This document shows positions 62,135 to 64,000 of a DNA stretch of 64,000 nt, in pieces. The DNA is from Staphylococcus sp. M0911 (GTDB lineage: Bacteria > Bacillota > Bacilli > Staphylococcales > Staphylococcaceae), in contig NZ_CP022881.1 of assembly GCF_003491325.1 (NCBI RefSeq), positions 1 to 64,000 on the forward strand, read 5' to 3'. How positions within the stretch are numbered: the stretch's first letter is position 1; each line of letters opens with the position of its first letter. A program made the translations under genes and the position numbers. Below the pieces are notes generated by a model that saw only the letters and a list, made by a program, of their open reading frames with translations, was not told the origin of the DNA and searched no databases.

Positions 62135-62475
62135 TAAAGAAGGGAGAGGGACAGAAATAAAATTTTCTTAAAATTTATTTCGTTGTCCCACCCCGGCAAG
62201 GTTGACTAGAAATGAAAAAGCTTGGTACATTAGACCGTCTTTGTAATTTATTACTTAGACGGTTTTATGCATGAACTTTAGTTCATGTATACCTCTAAAG
62301 CTTAATTTGAACACATGAGTCAATACGCATGTGTAAGTCATTCTAATTTCTATAAGAAAAAGAATGACTTTACAGTCAACTACTGCCTAAACATAAATGT
62401 AACTTGAAGTATATATTTATGTCCTAGCTTCTCTTTTATATATGGAAGGTATAATATTAACTAGCTTTAAGATGT
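62135..62475. other. Repeat-filled intergenic region before isaB
   Basis: Between the methyltransferase and the convergent isaB lies a full copy of the dispersed repeat (62148-62430). Its hairpins probably terminate both transcripts. No gene. Confidence 0.75.
62148..62430. repeat. Dispersed intergenic repeat, copy B (full module)
   Basis: It starts with the GGGACAGAAAT / ATTTCGTTGTCCC hairpin module, like copy C, and continues from 62193 with the 238-base unit that matches copy A nearly exactly. Copy B thus joins the two modules that are separate in the yycI-walJ spacer. Confidence 0.9.
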
Positions 62476-62985
62476 TTATGATACGTTGGCTTTAGTGACA
62501 TATCCGTTTTCAATTGCAAACGCAATATGACCTTTGCCTACTTGATAACTATAAATGCCATCGCCTTTCTTTTTAGCAGGTCCTGTTAATGGATTTTGAT
62601 AATCATAGTTATTACCATATTTTTGTTTCACTTGTTTTAAGCTAATTGAGTTTGGTTTTACTTTAATATCTACATTGTTTGCTTTGTGATTTTTATACTG
62701 TTGGAATGTTTGATCATAAATGACTTTAGAATTCGTTGGTGCTTGATATTTACCGCTAACTTTAACACCGTTGAACTCTAAATTATCCGCTTTTAAACCA
62801 TTATAGAATGATTGGCTCAATACAAAGTTACCTCCTGAAGCAGTGTAACCGTTATATTTATACCAATACTGTGATGACGCCGCGTGTGCTTGGTGAGATG
62901 ATACATTATCTGTAGAAACGCTTACTCCTAGTGCTGTGCCTAATACAATACTTCCCGCAACAAAAGTTTTAGTTAATTTCTTCAT
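62476..62985 (-). CDS. isaB: IsaB-family secreted immunodominant antigen
   Basis: IsaB is a secreted, cell-surface-associated nucleic-acid-binding antigen of S. aureus. The 169-residue product has a signal peptide (MKKLTKTFVAGSIVLGTALG..., cleavage near AHAA-S) and the IsaB pattern YKYNGY, NFVL, LEFNGVKV, YDQTFQQY and ISLKQVKQKYG. Similarity to S. aureus IsaB is by memory and moderate. The ribosome-binding site AGGAGTGA is in place upstream of ATG 62985. Confidence 0.8.
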   Translation of the reverse strand: MKKLTKTFVAGSIVLGTALGVSVSTDNVSSHQAHAASSQYWYKYNGYTASGGNFVLSQSFYNGLKADNLEFNGVKVSGKYQAPTNSKVIYDQTFQQYKNHKANNVDIKVKPNSISLKQVKQKYGNNYDYQNPLTGPAKKKGDGIYSYQVGKGHIAFAIENGYVTKANVS

Positions 62986-63268
62986 AAAGCATCACTCCTG
63001 TGTAATTTTCGGTAGTGAAAACGCTACCAACTTTAAAGTACAACAAATTTATAAAAGATTCAAATTTAAAGTATAAAATGATTGTCGATTTTAGCAATAT
63101 AACTATTAATTTAAAAATACATTTTTGCATATACGGTATAAATATAAATGATTTCTGTTTGTTGGCCATATTTTTATAAAAATATAGTATAATTGCCTCG
63201 TATAAAGAAGTAGTAATAATATATATTTGGGAATTTTTGAAAAAACATTAAACAAAGGGGATTTATCA

Positions 63269-64000
63269 TTGAAGAAATTTTTATTTTTAAGTGGAACAGC
63301 ATTATTACTTTTGTCAGCTTGTAACAATGGCGATTCATCTAGTGATTCAAAAGGAGCATCGAAAGTAGAAGATACACAAAAGAGTGAAGACAGTAAAAAA
63401 GGGAACGATTCTAAGTCATCATCAAGCAAAGAAAGTTCAAACCAATCAAGCAAGTCTAAACAATCATCTACGAATGATATTTCGAATCTATCTGAAAAGG
63501 AAAGAATAGCGTTAATCTTTTTATCTAACGAATCAGGAGAGTACACTTATACTAAAAATGATATATTGACAGGTAGATATACTGAAAATAATTCACAAGG
63601 AAAAGAAACAAAAACTTTGACTGAATTAAAAATAAGTAAGGATGGTCAACAAATTCCGGGTGCACCTGCAGGCATGAAATTTTATAATGTTACACCATCA
63701 AAGGTTATGGCCGCTACAATTATTGGTATTAGTGATGACAAGATATATATCGGTGTTACTCAAAGTCAAATTCCTTCATATAAAGATGCCTTAAAAACTG
63801 GTGAAGAACACGATACGAAAGATGTTTATAATAAATACAAAAGCGATAGTGCTTTAAAAACAATAGCTGATAAAATTAGCTTATACGATAAGATGCCTAC
63901 TTCATCTGACGACGAAAGTGATGATGATTCAAGTTCAGACGACAATAGTTCATCTGATAGTAGTTCAGATTCTGAAGAAGTGACACGTGATAATGTCATT
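63269..64000 (+). CDS. Lipoprotein, partial (runs off the window)
   Basis: A TTG at 63269, eight bases after AAAGGGG, starts LKKFLFLSGTALLLLSAC with a lipobox (LSAC, Cys18), so the protein is lipid-anchored outside the membrane. A long S/K/D/E-rich linker follows, then a globular part (GEYTYTKNDILTGRYTENN...) and a second S/D-rich linker. The frame is still open at base 64000 (244 codons seen), ending VTRDNVI, the start of a domain also found in the product of 42115-42597. Function unknown. Confidence 0.85.
   Translation, partial: MKKFLFLSGTALLLLSACNNGDSSSDSKGASKVEDTQKSEDSKKGNDSKSSSSKESSNQSSKSKQSSTNDISNLSEKERIALIFLSNESGEYTYTKNDILTGRYTENNSQGKETKTLTELKISKDGQQIPGAPAGMKFYNVTPSKVMAATIIGISDDKIYIGVTQSQIPSYKDALKTGEEHDTKDVYNKYKSDSALKTIADKISLYDKMPTSSDDESDDDSSSDDNSSSDSSSDSEEVTRDNVI

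Noticed and set aside
62476..62485. Reverse SCC-core-like CGTATCATAA at the isaB end
   Set aside because: Only ten bases match, in AT-rich DNA and inside a coding sequence; most likely chance.
63106..63546. A 146-codon minus-strand frame opposite the final lipoprotein
   Set aside because: It is antisense to a clear lipoprotein with a lipobox and reflects its S/D-rich codons.

Overview
The window is a chromosomal origin region of a Staphylococcus. The gene order dnaA-dnaN-yaaA-recF-gyrB-gyrA-nnrD-hutH-serS-azlCD-metX-yybS-gdpP-rplI-dnaB-purA-tRNA-Glu/Asp-walRKHI-walJ-rlmH is that of staphylococci, and the proteins closely resemble the S. aureus ones as I remember them. A YSIRK-signal lipase, an IsaB-family protein and an SCC attachment site in rlmH agree. 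I cannot name the species; a coagulase-negative species is plausible.

1-31379 is core genome. oriC lies on both sides of dnaA, with DnaA boxes upstream and boxes, a DnaA-trio tract and an AT-rich region before dnaN. Replication, topoisomerase and c-di-AMP genes follow. serS has a T-box leader and metX a SAM-I riboswitch. hutH has a cre-like site. The walRKHI operon is separated from walJ by about 1 kb of palindromic intergenic repeats. A second DnaA-box cluster precedes rlmH.

31368-39825 is an 8.5-kb SCC-like element between two copies of the rlmH attachment core. It has no ccr recombinase and no mec gene. Its cargo is one tightly packed operon: an unrecognised protein, a large protein with a sigma-region-4-like helix-turn-helix, a PLD-type nuclease, an SF2 helicase, a small coiled-coil protein, a DndD/SbcC-like ATPase with a zinc-hook CxxC, and a small protein that recalls Dnd-associated proteins. 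I did not recognise this set as a named defence system, and it is the best candidate here for something undescribed. Two reading-frame breaks, at a run of seven A and in the ATPase gene, need checking.

39826-50000 is a mosaic: a winged-helix/PD-(D/E)XK nuclease gene, two membrane-anchored small proteins (one without a start codon), dus, a membrane protein, psiE, and an mcrBC cassette. The mcrBC cassette is bounded by an exact 83-bp direct repeat that copies the 3' end of psiE and its terminator, so it looks like a separate insertion.

50073-64000 is accessory or species-specific chromosome: a PfoR-like PTS IIC protein, small proteins, a secreted lipase plus a relic of a second lipase C-terminus, a YefM-YoeB toxin-antitoxin pair with its TGTACA operator, a citrate transporter behind a cre site, a flavin oxidoreductase with a broken N-terminus, a DHA2 efflux pump, an M20 peptidase, a methyltransferase, an IsaB-like protein, and a lipoprotein that runs off the end.
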